Shown one piece after another: positions 55,301 through 63,769 of a stretch of 64,000 bases of DNA. The stretch is from Elgaria multicarinata webbii. Its lineage: Eukaryota; Chordata; Lepidosauria; Squamata; Anguidae. The stretch covers positions 5,542,454 to 5,606,453 of the forward strand of contig NC_086188.1 in NCBI RefSeq assembly GCF_023053635.1, read 5' to 3'. The notes under the pieces were generated by a model, which was given only the letters and a program-made list of their open reading frames with translations, had not been told where the DNA came from and made no database searches. Positions within the stretch are counted from its first letter, which is position 1; every line of letters starts with the position of its first letter. Made by a program: the position numbers and the translations under genes.

Positions 55301-56569
55301 TATTATCATTACCCCCCATTTATTTTAACTATTATCCCTATCATTACAGCTGTTGCCCCAATTACTCCCATTATGGTTACATTCTATTACAATTAATGCC
55401 CCTATTATTATTTCATTGTTCCCGTTATCCCTCCATTCCGACTATTGTATTTATCCCTATCATTATGCCCATTATTCCTATTTATTATCCCCATTACCAT
55501 TCTTACTGTTCTGTATTTATGTCGAAGCCACAAGCGTGATTACTTGTCATTTATGCAGGCGTTTAATTAGGGTGACCCTATGAAAAGGAGGACGGGGCTC
55601 CTGTATCTTTGAACAGTTGTACCGAAAAGGGAATTTCAGCAGGTGTCCTTTGTATATATGTGGAATCTGGTGGAATTTCCTCTTCATCACAGCAGTTAAA
55701 GCTGCAGGCGCCCTGCCCTCTTTTAAATCTGGTCACTCTAGTATAGCCCCTGCAGCTTTAACTGTTGTGATGAAGAGAGAATCATAGAATAGCAGAGTTG
55801 GAAGGGGCCTACAAGGCCATCTAGTCCAGCCCCCTGCTCAATGCAGGAATCCACCCTAAAGCATCCCTGACAGATGGTTGTCCAGCTGCCTCTTGAAGGC
55901 CTCTAGTGTGGGAGAGCCCACAACCTCCTTAGGAAACTGATTCCATTGTCGTACTGCTCTAACAGTCAGGAAGGTTTTCCTGATGTCCAGCTGGAATCTG
56001 GCTTCCTTTAACTTGAGTCCGTTATTCCATGTCCTGCACTTTGGGAGGATCGAGAAGAGATCCTGGCCCTCCTCTGTGTGACAACCTTTTAGGTATTTGA
56101 AGAGTTACTTATTTCACCAGGTTCTCTATATATACAAATGAGACCTGCTGAAATTCCCTTTTCTATGCAACTATTAAAGATACAGGAGCCCTGTCCTCCT
56201 TTTCATAGGGTCACCCTAGTTTAATTCCTCTCATTCCACTCCGAGGCACCCAAACCTCTGCGCTCCCCCCCACCCCCAATTCCTCCCCCATTTTAGGGGC
56301 GAGCCCCCCAACGCCCCCTCCCCTCCCTTCCCCTCCCCCCCCAAAGCCCCTGAGGCGGCTCAGGCCCGGCCTCTCCCCGGCCTCACCTTCTGCAGGGCGC
56401 GCACGTTCTCCTCGCCGAAGAGGCCGCTCACGCCCTGGTAGACGCCGCTGGCCGCCCGCCGGAGGCTGTTCTGCTTGTCGGCGCTGCGGCTCCGCGCCGA
56501 CCAGGCCCCGGGGCCCGCCAGCAGGAGGAGGCCCAAGGAGACCAGCAGCACCCCGCGCCCTCCCGCCAT
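48832..56569 (-). CDS. BRI3BP: BRI3BP, BRI3-binding protein (complete, 3 exons)
   Basis: The exons are 56387-56569 (61 codons), 51759-51861 and 48832-49250, a total of 705 nt and 234 residues (human about 251). The splice sites are AG/GT and in phase. The protein has a hydrophobic signal-like N-terminus (residues 1-24). Three hydrophobic stretches (about 113-143, 147-164 and 174-195) are likely membrane spans, and a C-terminal heptad region (203-229) is a predicted coiled coil. BRI3BP interacts with BRI3 and has been tied to mitochondrial or ER membranes and drug-induced cell death; its biochemical role is not settled. The conserved RFFWIVRV and KYEGEPEHAVLPLCFVVAVY blocks identify it. Here it reads on the same strand as DHX37, whereas I recall the human gene reading the other way. 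Confidence 0.95.
49343..49371. repeat. (CA)n microsatellite
   Basis: A CA dinucleotide run in BRI3BP intron 2, close to exon 3. Confidence 0.9.
49475..49770. mobile_element. fold-back MITE split by a CR1 3' end
   Basis: MITE halves at 49475-49514 (GGCCAAAACATCTGGAGGGC) and 49713-49770 (AACTCCCATCACCCCTAGAC) flank a plus-strand CR1 end (49515-49712) that finishes TGCTATTCTATGATTCTATG. Confidence 0.65.
49810..49935 (-). mobile_element. L2-like LINE tail
   Basis: The plus text TTTATTTATTTCTTACCC and CTCTGGGTTGAGGCGGG is the complement of the tail at 26045-26262. Confidence 0.6.
50476..50617. mobile_element. palindromic MITE (about 142 bp)
   Basis: The arms GCAATCCTATGCATGCTTAG and TACAGCTCCCAGCATTCTCC mirror GGAGAATGCTGGGAGTTGTA and ACATGCATAGGATTACATC. 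The ends are TTAAAG and CTTTAA. Partial relatives lie near 7075 and 57820. The superfamily is not fixed. Confidence 0.75.
50897..51243 (+). mobile_element. CR1 LINE 3' fragment
   Basis: The endpiece (GRFRTNKRKYFFTQHIVKLW, then DVVMATNLDGFKTELDRFLE) is followed by the untranslated end with CTAGATGGACCCTTGGCCTG. It lies in BRI3BP intron 2. Confidence 0.78.
51380..51695. mobile_element. non-autonomous DNA-element-like repeat
   Basis: This copy is related to the one at 29440. It has GGGTTAGCGTGTTGTCTGAA near the left end and GGGTTAGCGTGTTGTGTGAA near the right end, with inverted CATGGTTAAC-type words between. Confidence 0.5.
51759..51861 (-). CDS. BRI3BP: BRI3BP exon 2
   Basis: This exon covers residues 62-96: RLTERFVYGVDVLVDTFW, then TDLLDVLGID, closely matching the human RLTERFVLGVDMFVETLW. 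Confidence 0.94.
51862..54600. other. BRI3BP intron 1, right of exon 2: mostly unassigned
   Basis: There is a (GT)n run at about 53604-53630 next to a C-tract. Otherwise I see no gene, RNA or clear repeat. Confidence 0.45.
54604..54955 (-). mobile_element. CR1 3' fragment followed by CORE-SINE fragment
   Basis: The CR1 complement at 54604-54745 (CCATGCTGGTTCAGACCGAG) joins a minus-strand CORE-SINE at about 54765-54955 (complement of CTACCTCACAGGGTTGTTG). Confidence 0.7.
55255..55515. repeat. degenerate (CCATTAT)n-like low-complexity array
   Basis: About 260 bp are built from variants of ATTATCCC, CCATTAC and ATTATTCC. The array is strand-biased to pyrimidines and is an old, decayed tandem repeat. 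The frame running through it is meaningless. Confidence 0.75.
55568..56218. mobile_element. palindromic hAT-type MITE, copy 3, with CR1 inserted
   Basis: The outer MITE (TAGGGTGACCC to GGGTCACCCTA) is flanked by gtttaat on both sides (55561-55567 and 56219-56225). A minus-strand CR1 3' fragment occupies about 55780-56105 and splits it. Confidence 0.82.
55780..56105 (-). mobile_element. CR1 LINE 3' end nested in MITE
   Basis: The minus strand ends with the ATTCTATGATTCT octamer motif. The body matches the copies at 58152 and 61273. It is younger than the MITE it interrupts. Confidence 0.8.
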
Positions 56570-56760
56570 GGCGCCCTCAGCGCTGCTCCTACCGCGGCCT
56601 ACTCGTAGTGGCGGCGGCGGCGGCCGGAGCCGGGATGTTATTGCCGCGCTTGCCTCGCCTCAGCCCGCCCGTCCTAGAGCGTCCTCACGGCCGGTCTTTC
56701 CCGGAGGGGCAGCGCCCCCTCATGGCCGGCGGCCTGCTTCGCAACCCCGCTCCAATGGGT
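56250..56760 (-). promoter_or_regulatory. BRI3BP: BRI3BP CpG-island promoter
   Basis: Dense CpG surrounds exon 1, with poly-C/GC-box-like runs and no TATA. The GGCGGCGGCGGCCGGAGCCG stretch (56610-56630) lies just upstream of the start codon. Confidence 0.65.
56387..56569 (-). CDS. BRI3BP: BRI3BP exon 1
   Basis: This exon covers residues 1-61: signal-like MAGGRGVLLVSLGLLLLAG, then SGLFGEENVRALQK. The donor is GTGAGG. The start codon lies in a CpG-rich block. Confidence 0.94.
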
Positions 56761-56944
56761 GAGTTGGAGGCACATTTCGTCCTTCTTCCGAGGAGGCCCA
56801 TTGAAATAAAAGGGACTGGGACTAGTCCCGGCTAAATTGCGTCCCATTGATTTCAGTGGGGGCTGTGGGGTAGCCTCCCTCCCTCCCTCTCATGGAGTGG
56901 ATCTGCATTTAGTCCTCCTCCAGATTCAAATCAATGGGACATAA

Positions 56945-57015
56945 GCATTGGTGGTTCAGTGGTAGAATTCTCGCCTGCCACGCGGGAGGCCCGGGTTCGA
57001 TTCCCGGCCAATGCA
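56945..57015 (+). tRNA. tRNA-Gly (anticodon GCC)
   Basis: This is a 71-nt gene, GCATTGGTGGTTCAGTGGTA to CCCGGCCAATGCA, with anticodon loop CTGCCACG and B box GGTTCGATTCC. A T6 terminator follows 4 nt downstream. It sits about 375 bp upstream of the BRI3BP start codon in divergent orientation. A CR1 3' end starts about 15 bp beyond it. Confidence 0.97.
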
Positions 57016-57029
57016 ACGATTTTTTCTCC

Positions 57030-57102
57030 CGGCATTGAGCAGAGGGTTGGACTTGATGACCTTAGAGGGCCCCTTCCAACTCTACTATTCTTTGATTCTA
57101 AT
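57030..57102 (+). mobile_element. CR1 LINE 3' end (short)
   Basis: It runs GGCATTGAGCAGAGGGTTGG to CTACTATTCTTTGATTCTA, and directly follows the tRNA-Gly terminator. Confidence 0.75.
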
Positions 57103-57325
57103 CAAGGTTAAGTGCCGACCCATTGATTTCAATAGGGTCCAGTGGGGCAGCGCCCCCTCATGGCAGTCGGCTTCCTTCCCTCCAATGGGTTGGATCCAGA
57201 TTGTAGTTCTCCTTAAGAGGAAGCCCATTGACATCAACGAGACTTAGGTTAGTCAAGGCTAAGTGATTTCAATGGGGCCCAATGGGGCAGCACCCCCCTC
57301 ATGGCAGGCGGCTTCCCTCACTCCC

Positions 57326-57464
57326 TCCTGGTCCGGCTGAGAGTTTTAAAATTGTTTTAAATATTAGCTGTTTTTAGATTTTGTATATTGATTTTTAATG
57401 TTCAGTCCTTTAATCTTTGTAAACTGCCCAGAGAGCTTTGGCTATGGGGCGGTATATAAATGCA

Positions 57465-57502
<38 letters not shown>
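57326..57502 (+). mobile_element. L2-like tail with (AAT)n
   Basis: It has GTAAACTGCCCAGAGAGCTT, then GGGGCGGTATATAAATGC and an (AAT)n run at about 57466-57502. Confidence 0.7.
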
Positions 57503-57505
<3 letters not shown>

Positions 57506-57740
57506 CGAATGACAAAAATGTTGAAGAGGAAAAGAGAGAAAAATATACACCACTGGCCATGGAAGTCAAAGAACTATTGCAACAGGAAAAGGTCACTATT
57601 ATTTTGTTAATCATATCAGTCACCAGCATCACATCAAAGAACTATACAGAAGACCTTCAGAAACTGGGCCTACCAAAATACATCCACACCACTATCCAGA
57701 AAGCAGTCATAATTAAACATGCTCAATTGAATCTGTAAAA
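57503..57740 (+). pseudogene. LINE-derived coding remnant (family uncertain)
   Basis: An open stretch reads NDKNVEEEKREKYTPLAMEV, then LQKLGLPKYIHTTIQKAVII. The KY.PLA.EV and LP...T.IQKAVI pattern resembles the C-terminal tail of some non-LTR retrotransposon proteins. I cannot name the clade. It has no promoter or splice context, so a host gene is unlikely. Confidence 0.4.
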
Positions 57741-57904
57741 GACAGCATGACTTGGCAATGCCCGCCATGTCCGTCTAGAAAAACCACCATGAGCGAGAAA
57801 GAGACAATAATCAAAATACTCCTTAGACAGGAAAAAAAGCCTACAGCTCCCAGCATTCTCTAGCTGTCTTATTCCTACAGACATGGACGCAGGACTTATC
57901 CCTA

Positions 57905-58025
57905 ATTTATATTTTTATCCGGTCATTCCTCCAAGGCACTCTCAGCTGCCCAGTGAGTTCCGTGGCTAAGTGAAGATTTGAACCCAGCGCTAGACCAAAT
58001 TTCTAATCATTACACCACACCAGGG
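57905..58025 (-). mobile_element. CORE-SINE-like fragment
   Basis: The minus strand has GTGTAATGATTAGAAATTTG and a tRNA-like head, then GTTCAAATCTTCACTTAGCC. It is diverged. Confidence 0.55.
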
Positions 58026-58150
58026 CCAGATCTACACCTTGTGTCAAATCATTACAAATGTGGAATAAAAACACACACACAGGATATAACACTATGAAAG
58101 TGGTATATGGCTTGTGCCCCAACAGTTATCGGTGCACTCCAGTCCTGCTA
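58021..58150. mobile_element. hAT-type MITE end (CAGGGCCAGATCTACAC)
   Basis: The end sequence matches the outer end of the palindrome at 19559. It is cut off by the following CR1. Confidence 0.5.
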
Positions 58151-58151
58151 T

Positions 58152-58930
58152 AGAATCATAGAATAGCAGAGTTGGAAGGGGCCTACAAGGCCATCGAGTC
58201 CAACCCCCCCACTCAGTGCAGGAATCCACCCTAAAGCATCCCTGACACATGCTTGTCCAGCTGCCTCTTGAATGCCTCCAGTTTGGGAGAGCCCACAACC
58301 TCCCCAGGCAACTGATTCCATTGTCGTACTGCTCTAACAGTCAGGAAGCGGCCCTGTAACTTCAGCTCGTTATTCTGTGTCCTGCACTCTGGGACGATCG
58401 AGAAGAGATCTTGTCCCTCCTCTGTGTGACAACCTTTTAAGTATTTGAAAAGTGCCATCAAGTCTCCCCTCAATCTTCTCTTCTCCAGGCTAAACATGCC
58501 CAGTTCTTTCAGTCTTTCTTCATAGGGCTTTGTTTCCAGACCCCTGATCATCTTAGCTGCCCTCCTCTGAACACGCTCCAGCTTGTCTGCGTCCTTCTTG
58601 AATTGTGGAGCCCAGAACTGGACGCAATACTCCAGGGCCAAATAGAGAGGAACCAGTACCTCACGTGATTTGGAAGCTACACTTCTATTAATGCAGCCCA
58701 AAATAGCATTGACCTTTCTTACAGCCATATCGCACTGTTGGCTCATATTCAGCTTGCAATCTACAACAATTCCAAGATCCTTCTCATTTGTAGTATTGCT
58801 GAGCCAAGTATCCCCCATCTTGTAACTGTGCATTTGGTTTCTATTTCCTAAATGTAGATCTTGGCATTTATCCCTATTATCCCTATAAAACAGTTGTGTA
58901 GATCTAGCCCACCTCTCCTGTTCCTTTGCT
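58152..58930 (-). mobile_element. CR1 LINE 3' portion with long open frame
   Basis: The minus frame 58938-58231 stays open for 235 codons. It encodes the C-terminal part of the CR1 RT protein (NEKDLGIVVDCKLNMSQQCD, then [20 protein letters not shown] and FLTVRAVRQWNQLP). It ends with the octamer tail at 58152. Compared with the usual CR1 end, a short segment before FLTVRAV appears deleted in frame. The 5' end is missing. It is the longest element-derived frame in the window. Confidence 0.88.
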
Positions 58931-58939
58931 AGGCACAAC

Positions 58940-60660
58940 CGGGTTCATGTTGTTTAAAGACAAACATTTCTCAGTAAGCCCAATTTGGCTGTTTTTCCTT
59001 TCCATTTTTGGTTGGCACGTTTTGAAACAAGAACTACATTTGGTCCAGACGAATTGATTTTCTGTTGGCACTGCGTTTGACCTCAAATGGCTGTGCTTGC
59101 AATCCGTAGCTGCTGCCAAAGCAATTGCTAATACTCAGTCTGAGATGTTCCTTCTATATCTACTTTGTTACTGTGTTGAAATCAAAATCTACTGCTTTAC
59201 CCCAAGTCTGCTGTTGTCTTGTGTGTGTTTTTATGCAATCCGCAACAGCGCAAAAGCGATTGCAAACATCTCACCTTTGGCATCCGCCTTTGTGGCGGTG
59301 TGGAAACCAACCAAAATGCATCAATGCGCTTCCCACCCTCCGCATGACCACGGAGTTCCCCGCTCTGATTGGTCACGCCTTCCTTTGGCTCTCCGTCTCA
59401 TTGGCCCTCCCAGGGTGAGTTTCTTCAAAGTTGCAGGCCATTGGCCAGGTCTTGTGTCAGCCTTTCTGCAGCTTGTTACATGTTTCATGCTGCAGGCACT
59501 GGGCTGATGTGGAACCAGTCAAGTGTCAGCCAATGGGTGCTTAATCTGATTGTGGTGTGCTGGGAAACCGGAGATTAATCCGCCCTTCCACCGAATGACT
59601 GAACTGTTTGTTAGGGAGCTGAGCGCTTAAAAAAAAAAAAAGAAGAAGACAGGCAGCAATGGTTCAAGAACATGAACGATGCATTTAAGAAGAAAAACAA
59701 CCAACCTTAATAATAGCAGTAACCCAATGATCCCATTGAGCTTCAGCTCAACTCTCTGCAAACGATGCAAGGAGAAGCCTGATTTTTTAAATTAAAAGAA
59801 GCAGAAACAAAACAGGTTAAGGTATTGGCCCCGTTCCTAAATGGGGTTGTCACCTACCCAGAATTTTTATTGGCCCAGCCAGAAATTGGAAAGGAGAAAC
59901 ATATCTGAGCCAATCTTGTTGTCGGTGCACATCTGTTTGTGGTGGCATCACATGGTGTGTGTGTGTGTTCTATGAAGGACAGCTACCGTCCCAGACAAGC
60001 AGGGTGCGATGGAGAAAATCAGATTGTACAGACTACGTTGGGTGCCTGAACCCACTTATTGCTATTTTGCCTATAGGCACCCCCGTTAAAAAGGGGGGGG
60101 AGATTTCTTACTGCTTGGTGGAAAGGAACTCTGTACATGCTCAGGGGAAGTAATCCTTAGGTACCAAGGTGGTGGTGTTAGAAACGAATTTGTAGTTCCC
60201 CAGATAGTTGCACTCGGCTGTCAGCCTGAGATGGTGGTTGGAACTCCTTTTAGAGAAATGAGATTCAGGGTTCGAGAAGCTCCTGCATTCACTTAAAATC
60301 TTACTTTCTATGTACAGGGAAGGAAGTCAGAATGATTGGAAACAGAAACGAGGGGCAAGGAAATCATGTCTGAATAAGCCCAGTTTTCACAGACATTCAA
60401 ATGCTTCAATCGCGAAGTCTCTTTGAGGAAGTTCATTAAGTTCTGTGGAGTTTAAATTACTCATATAAAAGTACCCTCAAAGTGGTGGATGTGTTTTTCA
60501 GAATTAAGCCACAAAATGTGCAGGAAAAAACCTTGCAACCCACATCACATCCATTTGAAATGAATGACACTACCCCCATTGTTTTTAAATGACGTTATTT
60601 TCAATATCTACATCCCAAACAGATGTGGAGTTACTGTACGGTACTCCTGAACACCTCTCT
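58940..60660. other. intergenic BRI3BP-AACS; NF-Y-site cluster, otherwise unassigned
   Basis: Apart from the CCAAT cluster at 59368-59534, I see no gene or repeat I can name. A poly-A run sits near 59630-59642. Confidence 0.4.
59368..59534. promoter_or_regulatory. cluster of four CCAAT/ATTGG motifs
   Basis: ATTGG occurs at 59368-59372, 59400-59404 and 59440-59444, and CCAAT at 59530-59534. Three inverted boxes spaced 32 and 40 bp apart are typical of NF-Y-bound promoters. The cluster lies 4.1 kb upstream of the AACS start codon. Function is inferred. Confidence 0.35.
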
Positions 60661-60669
60661 GGATCCCAA

Positions 60670-60880
60670 CACCTTCACTGGCTCTACTTCCTGGGGCTCC
60701 TTTTATACTAGGTCGGGGGAAGCCACCATTAAAATTTCCCACAATGCCCCTGACATAGCATCACTCCAGGGCATTGTGGGAAATTAAAATGGTGGCTGCA
60801 AGAAGTCTACTCCTGCTGCCAGCTAAGTCCAATGGGGCAGGAACATGGGACTGATATAAAAGGGACCTCAAGAAGGGGAC
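60670..60880. mobile_element. fold-back (hairpin) element
   Basis: The arm AGCCACCATTAAAATTTCCC, then ACAATGCCCCTG, pairs with CAGGGCATTGTGGGAAATTA and AAATGGTGGCT. The outer segments CTCCTTTTATAC and ATATAAAAGGGACC also pair. It has no coding capacity. Confidence 0.7.
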
Positions 60881-61092
60881 ACTTTCAAACCTGGAGCCTG
60901 CCCTGATTCCAAATACATTTAACTGGATGTAAACCTCATGAGGGTTAAACCTCCTCTACCCATATGCAGTGGTCTCAATTGGATCATGGCCCCACAGATT
61001 TACTAGAGAGTAAGAAAGAAAGGCAGGGTCGGCTGTACACTACATATTTAACATGTCATATACTTTGGCCCTGAGAGGCAAGCACCAATGAA

Positions 61093-61260
61093 GTAGGGTG
61101 GCCATGTGTCCTGTTTTACAGAGGACAGTCCTCTATTTAAAAGTCTGGTCAGTCCTAGTCCTTTTTAAAAGTAAAGAAAGAAAACAGGGGCGGTGATTGT
61201 TTAAATCACAGTAATTATTCCAGGATTTGTATCGGTACCTATAGATTAGGTCTACAGATC
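61093..61260. mobile_element. hAT (Tip100-like) element end
   Basis: It begins TAGGGTGGCCATGTGTCCTG and ACAGAGGACAGTCC, which resembles Tip100-type non-autonomous elements. The other end is not visible. Confidence 0.5.
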
Positions 61261-61272
61261 ATGCAAACATAT

Positions 61273-61805
61273 AGAATCATAGAATAGTAGAGTTGGAAGG
61301 GGCCTACAAGACCATCGAGTCCACCCCCCTGCTCAATGCAGGAATCCACCCTAAAGCATACTTGACAAATGGTTGTCCAGCTGCCACTTGAATGCCTCTA
61401 GTGTGGGAGAGCCCACAACCTCCCTAGGTAACTGATTCCATTGTCGTACTGCTCTAACAGTCAGGAAGTTTTTCCTGATGTCCAGCTGGAATCTGGCTTC
61501 CTGTAACTTGAGCCCGTTATTCCGTGTCCTGCACTCGGGGAGGATTGAGAAGAGATCCTGGCCCTCTGTGACATCCTTTTAAGTATTTGAAGAGTGCTAT
61601 CATGTCTCCCCTCAATCTTCTCTTCTCCAGGCTAAACATGCCCAGTTGTTCCAGTCTCTCTTCATAGGGCTTTCTTTCCAGACCCCTGATCATCCTGGTT
61701 GCCCTCCTTTGAACACACTCCATCTTGTCTGCATCCTCCTTGAATTGTGGAGCCCAGAACTGGACGCAATACTCTAGATGAGGCCTAACCAGGGCCAAAT
61801 GTTTT
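61273..61805 (-). mobile_element. CR1 LINE 3' portion
   Basis: The frame 61825-61517 encodes [20 protein letters not shown] and [20 protein letters not shown]. The minus-strand end has the ATTCTATGATTCTATA octamer. It is 5'-truncated. Confidence 0.82.
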
Positions 61806-62261
61806 GATGATGTGTAAGTGGCCACCGTTCAATGAAGGCTCAGTCAGTTTTGATAGAACTGGAGAAAGAGATTGGTTAAAAGGAGAGGCGCGTGATCTCT
61901 TTCAAAAGTAATAATCTGGTGCCTCTAGGCTTTGCCACCTTCTCAGATGGGTGCCACACCTGAGCGCCCAGTCGCCAGTGTTCCAGGATCCCAGCTTCAG
62001 GGGATCTGCCAGCTTTAGCAGTGTTCTTTCTTGGTATTGCGTCATCTTTACCTTGGCTGCAATCCAGTCCATCTCGTAAGGGCGTGCCTGCTGCACAAGT
62101 CTTACAACGGACTGAATAATCTTTCCTCCTCCCCAGGAAACCATGGGAACTGCCATTACAAAGCCTGGGTGGCTGCAAACTTATGTAGGTTTACTTGGGA
62201 GTAAGTCCTATTGAAGTCACTTCGGATATACTTCTCAGTAAATAGATGCTTTTTTATTTCA

Positions 62262-62460
62262 TGGCCAGATCTGCACCAAGCAGGATATGACACTTTGAAA
62301 ATGGTTTGAAAGCTGAATAAAGAGCGTGTCCTGGTCTCCAACAGCTGTCACTGCGGTTATAAACCATTTTAAAGCAGCAGTGTAGATCGAACGGCAGGAT
62401 CCACACTACTGCTTTACAACGGTTTATAATATAGTGACAACAGTTGGGGTTTAGGACACA
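62262..62460. mobile_element. hAT-type MITE, palindromic
   Basis: It carries the GGCCAGATCTGCACC end and inverted words TATAAACCATTTTAAAGCAG and CTGCTTTACAACGGTTTATA. It is related to the ends at 19559 and 58021. Confidence 0.55.
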
Positions 62461-62514
62461 CTCCATATGGGGTGCGGAGGGGATAGTGATTTAGTATATT
62501 TTCAGGGGTGGGAA

Positions 62515-62862
62515 CCTCTTTCAAAACGAGGAAGTACTTCTTCACACAGCACATAGTTAAATTATGGAACTCACTGCAACAAGGAGTAGCGATGGCCACC
62601 AATTTGGATGGCTTTAAAAGGGGGTTGGATAAATTCCTGGAGGAGAAGGCTATCCATGGCTACTAGCCCTGATGGTTGTGTGCTGCCTCTAGTATCTGAG
62701 GCCGTAAGCCTGTGTGCACCAGTTGCTGTGGAACATGGGTGGGAGGATGCTGTTGCTTGTGTGTCCCTGGTTGACAGCTGGTTGGCCACTGCGTGAGCCG
62801 ATTGCTTGACTAGATGGACCCTTGGTTTGATCCAGCATGACCCTTCTTATGTTCTTATGAGG
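62515..62862 (+). mobile_element. CR1 LINE 3' fragment
   Basis: It runs from ACTTCTTCACACAGCACATA through TTTGGATGGCTTTAAAAGGG to GACCCTTCTTATGTTCTTAT. Confidence 0.8.
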
Positions 62863-63479
62863 ACGGAATTCAGTTTTGAATTCCTAGCAGGAATTCACCC
62901 TTAGGAGAAACATATCCAAACCTTTTAGGATGGGGGTAGTGAGTGGAAACCTTGCAAAAGCTGGGAACCCCTCCCCAAATTATTGTCAGTGGGGGTGTGT
63001 GAAGAGGGCGTGGCAAGGAAAAGCGACATGGCCATTTGGGGACCCCCAAAGTGCTGGATTGGGACCACAAGAGGTCCAGTTCTCCACTTCTGGTGTAGTT
63101 GATGTTTTAACTGGGAGCCCCGATGTCAGTGGGGCGGCGATTCGTAGTAGTTCAACCCACACACAGAGCACCAAGCTGGGGGCAGGCTGCCTTAAAAACC
63201 GACCTAGCCTTCTCAGCACCGCCACCAAACTACAACCCCCAGAACCCTTTGCGGGGTGACCCTGCTCTGTGAAATCTGGCACAAAACCGGTATAAAAACA
63301 TGCAGTGCAGCAGGGATACCCCGGGTTAGAACTCCCTTGCTTTTTTTAATACCCTAACCCCCATCCTCTAGCGCAGGTAATATACATAGGCTGTGCACAC
63401 GAGCTCCCTTGCCAGCTGGCGTGAATCCATCCCCACCACCCGCCTTATTGGAATATACAAACAGAAATAGTCCCACGCA

Positions 63480-63651
63480 CTCTTTCTCGTTCCCCCATCG
63501 CCTTTGGCGGAAGCTTACGCGAGGAGCCGGGAGCGGTGAGGCGTCCTATTTAAGCCGCTTCCAGGAGGCGGAGCCCCGCAGTCTGTCTTGAGCCGAGCCA
63601 GCGGCCGCATCTCCCGCCGGTGCGTGGTAGCAGCCCGAGCCCATCCGAGCC
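63480..63651 (+). promoter_or_regulatory. AACS: AACS promoter and 5'UTR
   Basis: A CpG-rich block with a TATA-like TATTTAA at 63547-63553 places the start site near 63577, giving a 5'UTR of roughly 75 nt. AACS is known in mammals to respond to SREBP. A CATCCCCACCACCCG stretch at about 63427-63441 is only a weak sterol-element candidate. Confidence 0.6.
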
Positions 63652-63769
63652 ATGTCTGGGGAATTGGAGATCATGGAGTCGCAGGTGATGTGGGAGCCGG
63701 ACTCCAAACGCAACACCAATATGGATCAGTTCCGGGCAGCGGTGGCTGCTGCTTATGGCATCCACCTGG
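63652..63769 (+). CDS. AACS: AACS exon 1, acetoacetyl-CoA synthetase (partial)
   Basis: The start codon at 63652 opens [20 protein letters not shown], then [19 protein letters not shown], and splices at CACCTGG|GTGAGT (phase 1, 39 codons plus one base). It matches the AACS N-terminus ([20 protein letters not shown] in human). The enzyme is cytosolic and ligates acetoacetate to CoA using ATP, feeding ketone bodies into cholesterol and fatty-acid synthesis. The adenylate-forming domain lies in later exons beyond the window. Confidence 0.95.

Noticed and set aside
55255-55515. Possible coding exon with repeated motif
   Set aside because: It is a degenerate ATTATCCC-type low-complexity repeat; the translation is biased and lacks splice or start context.
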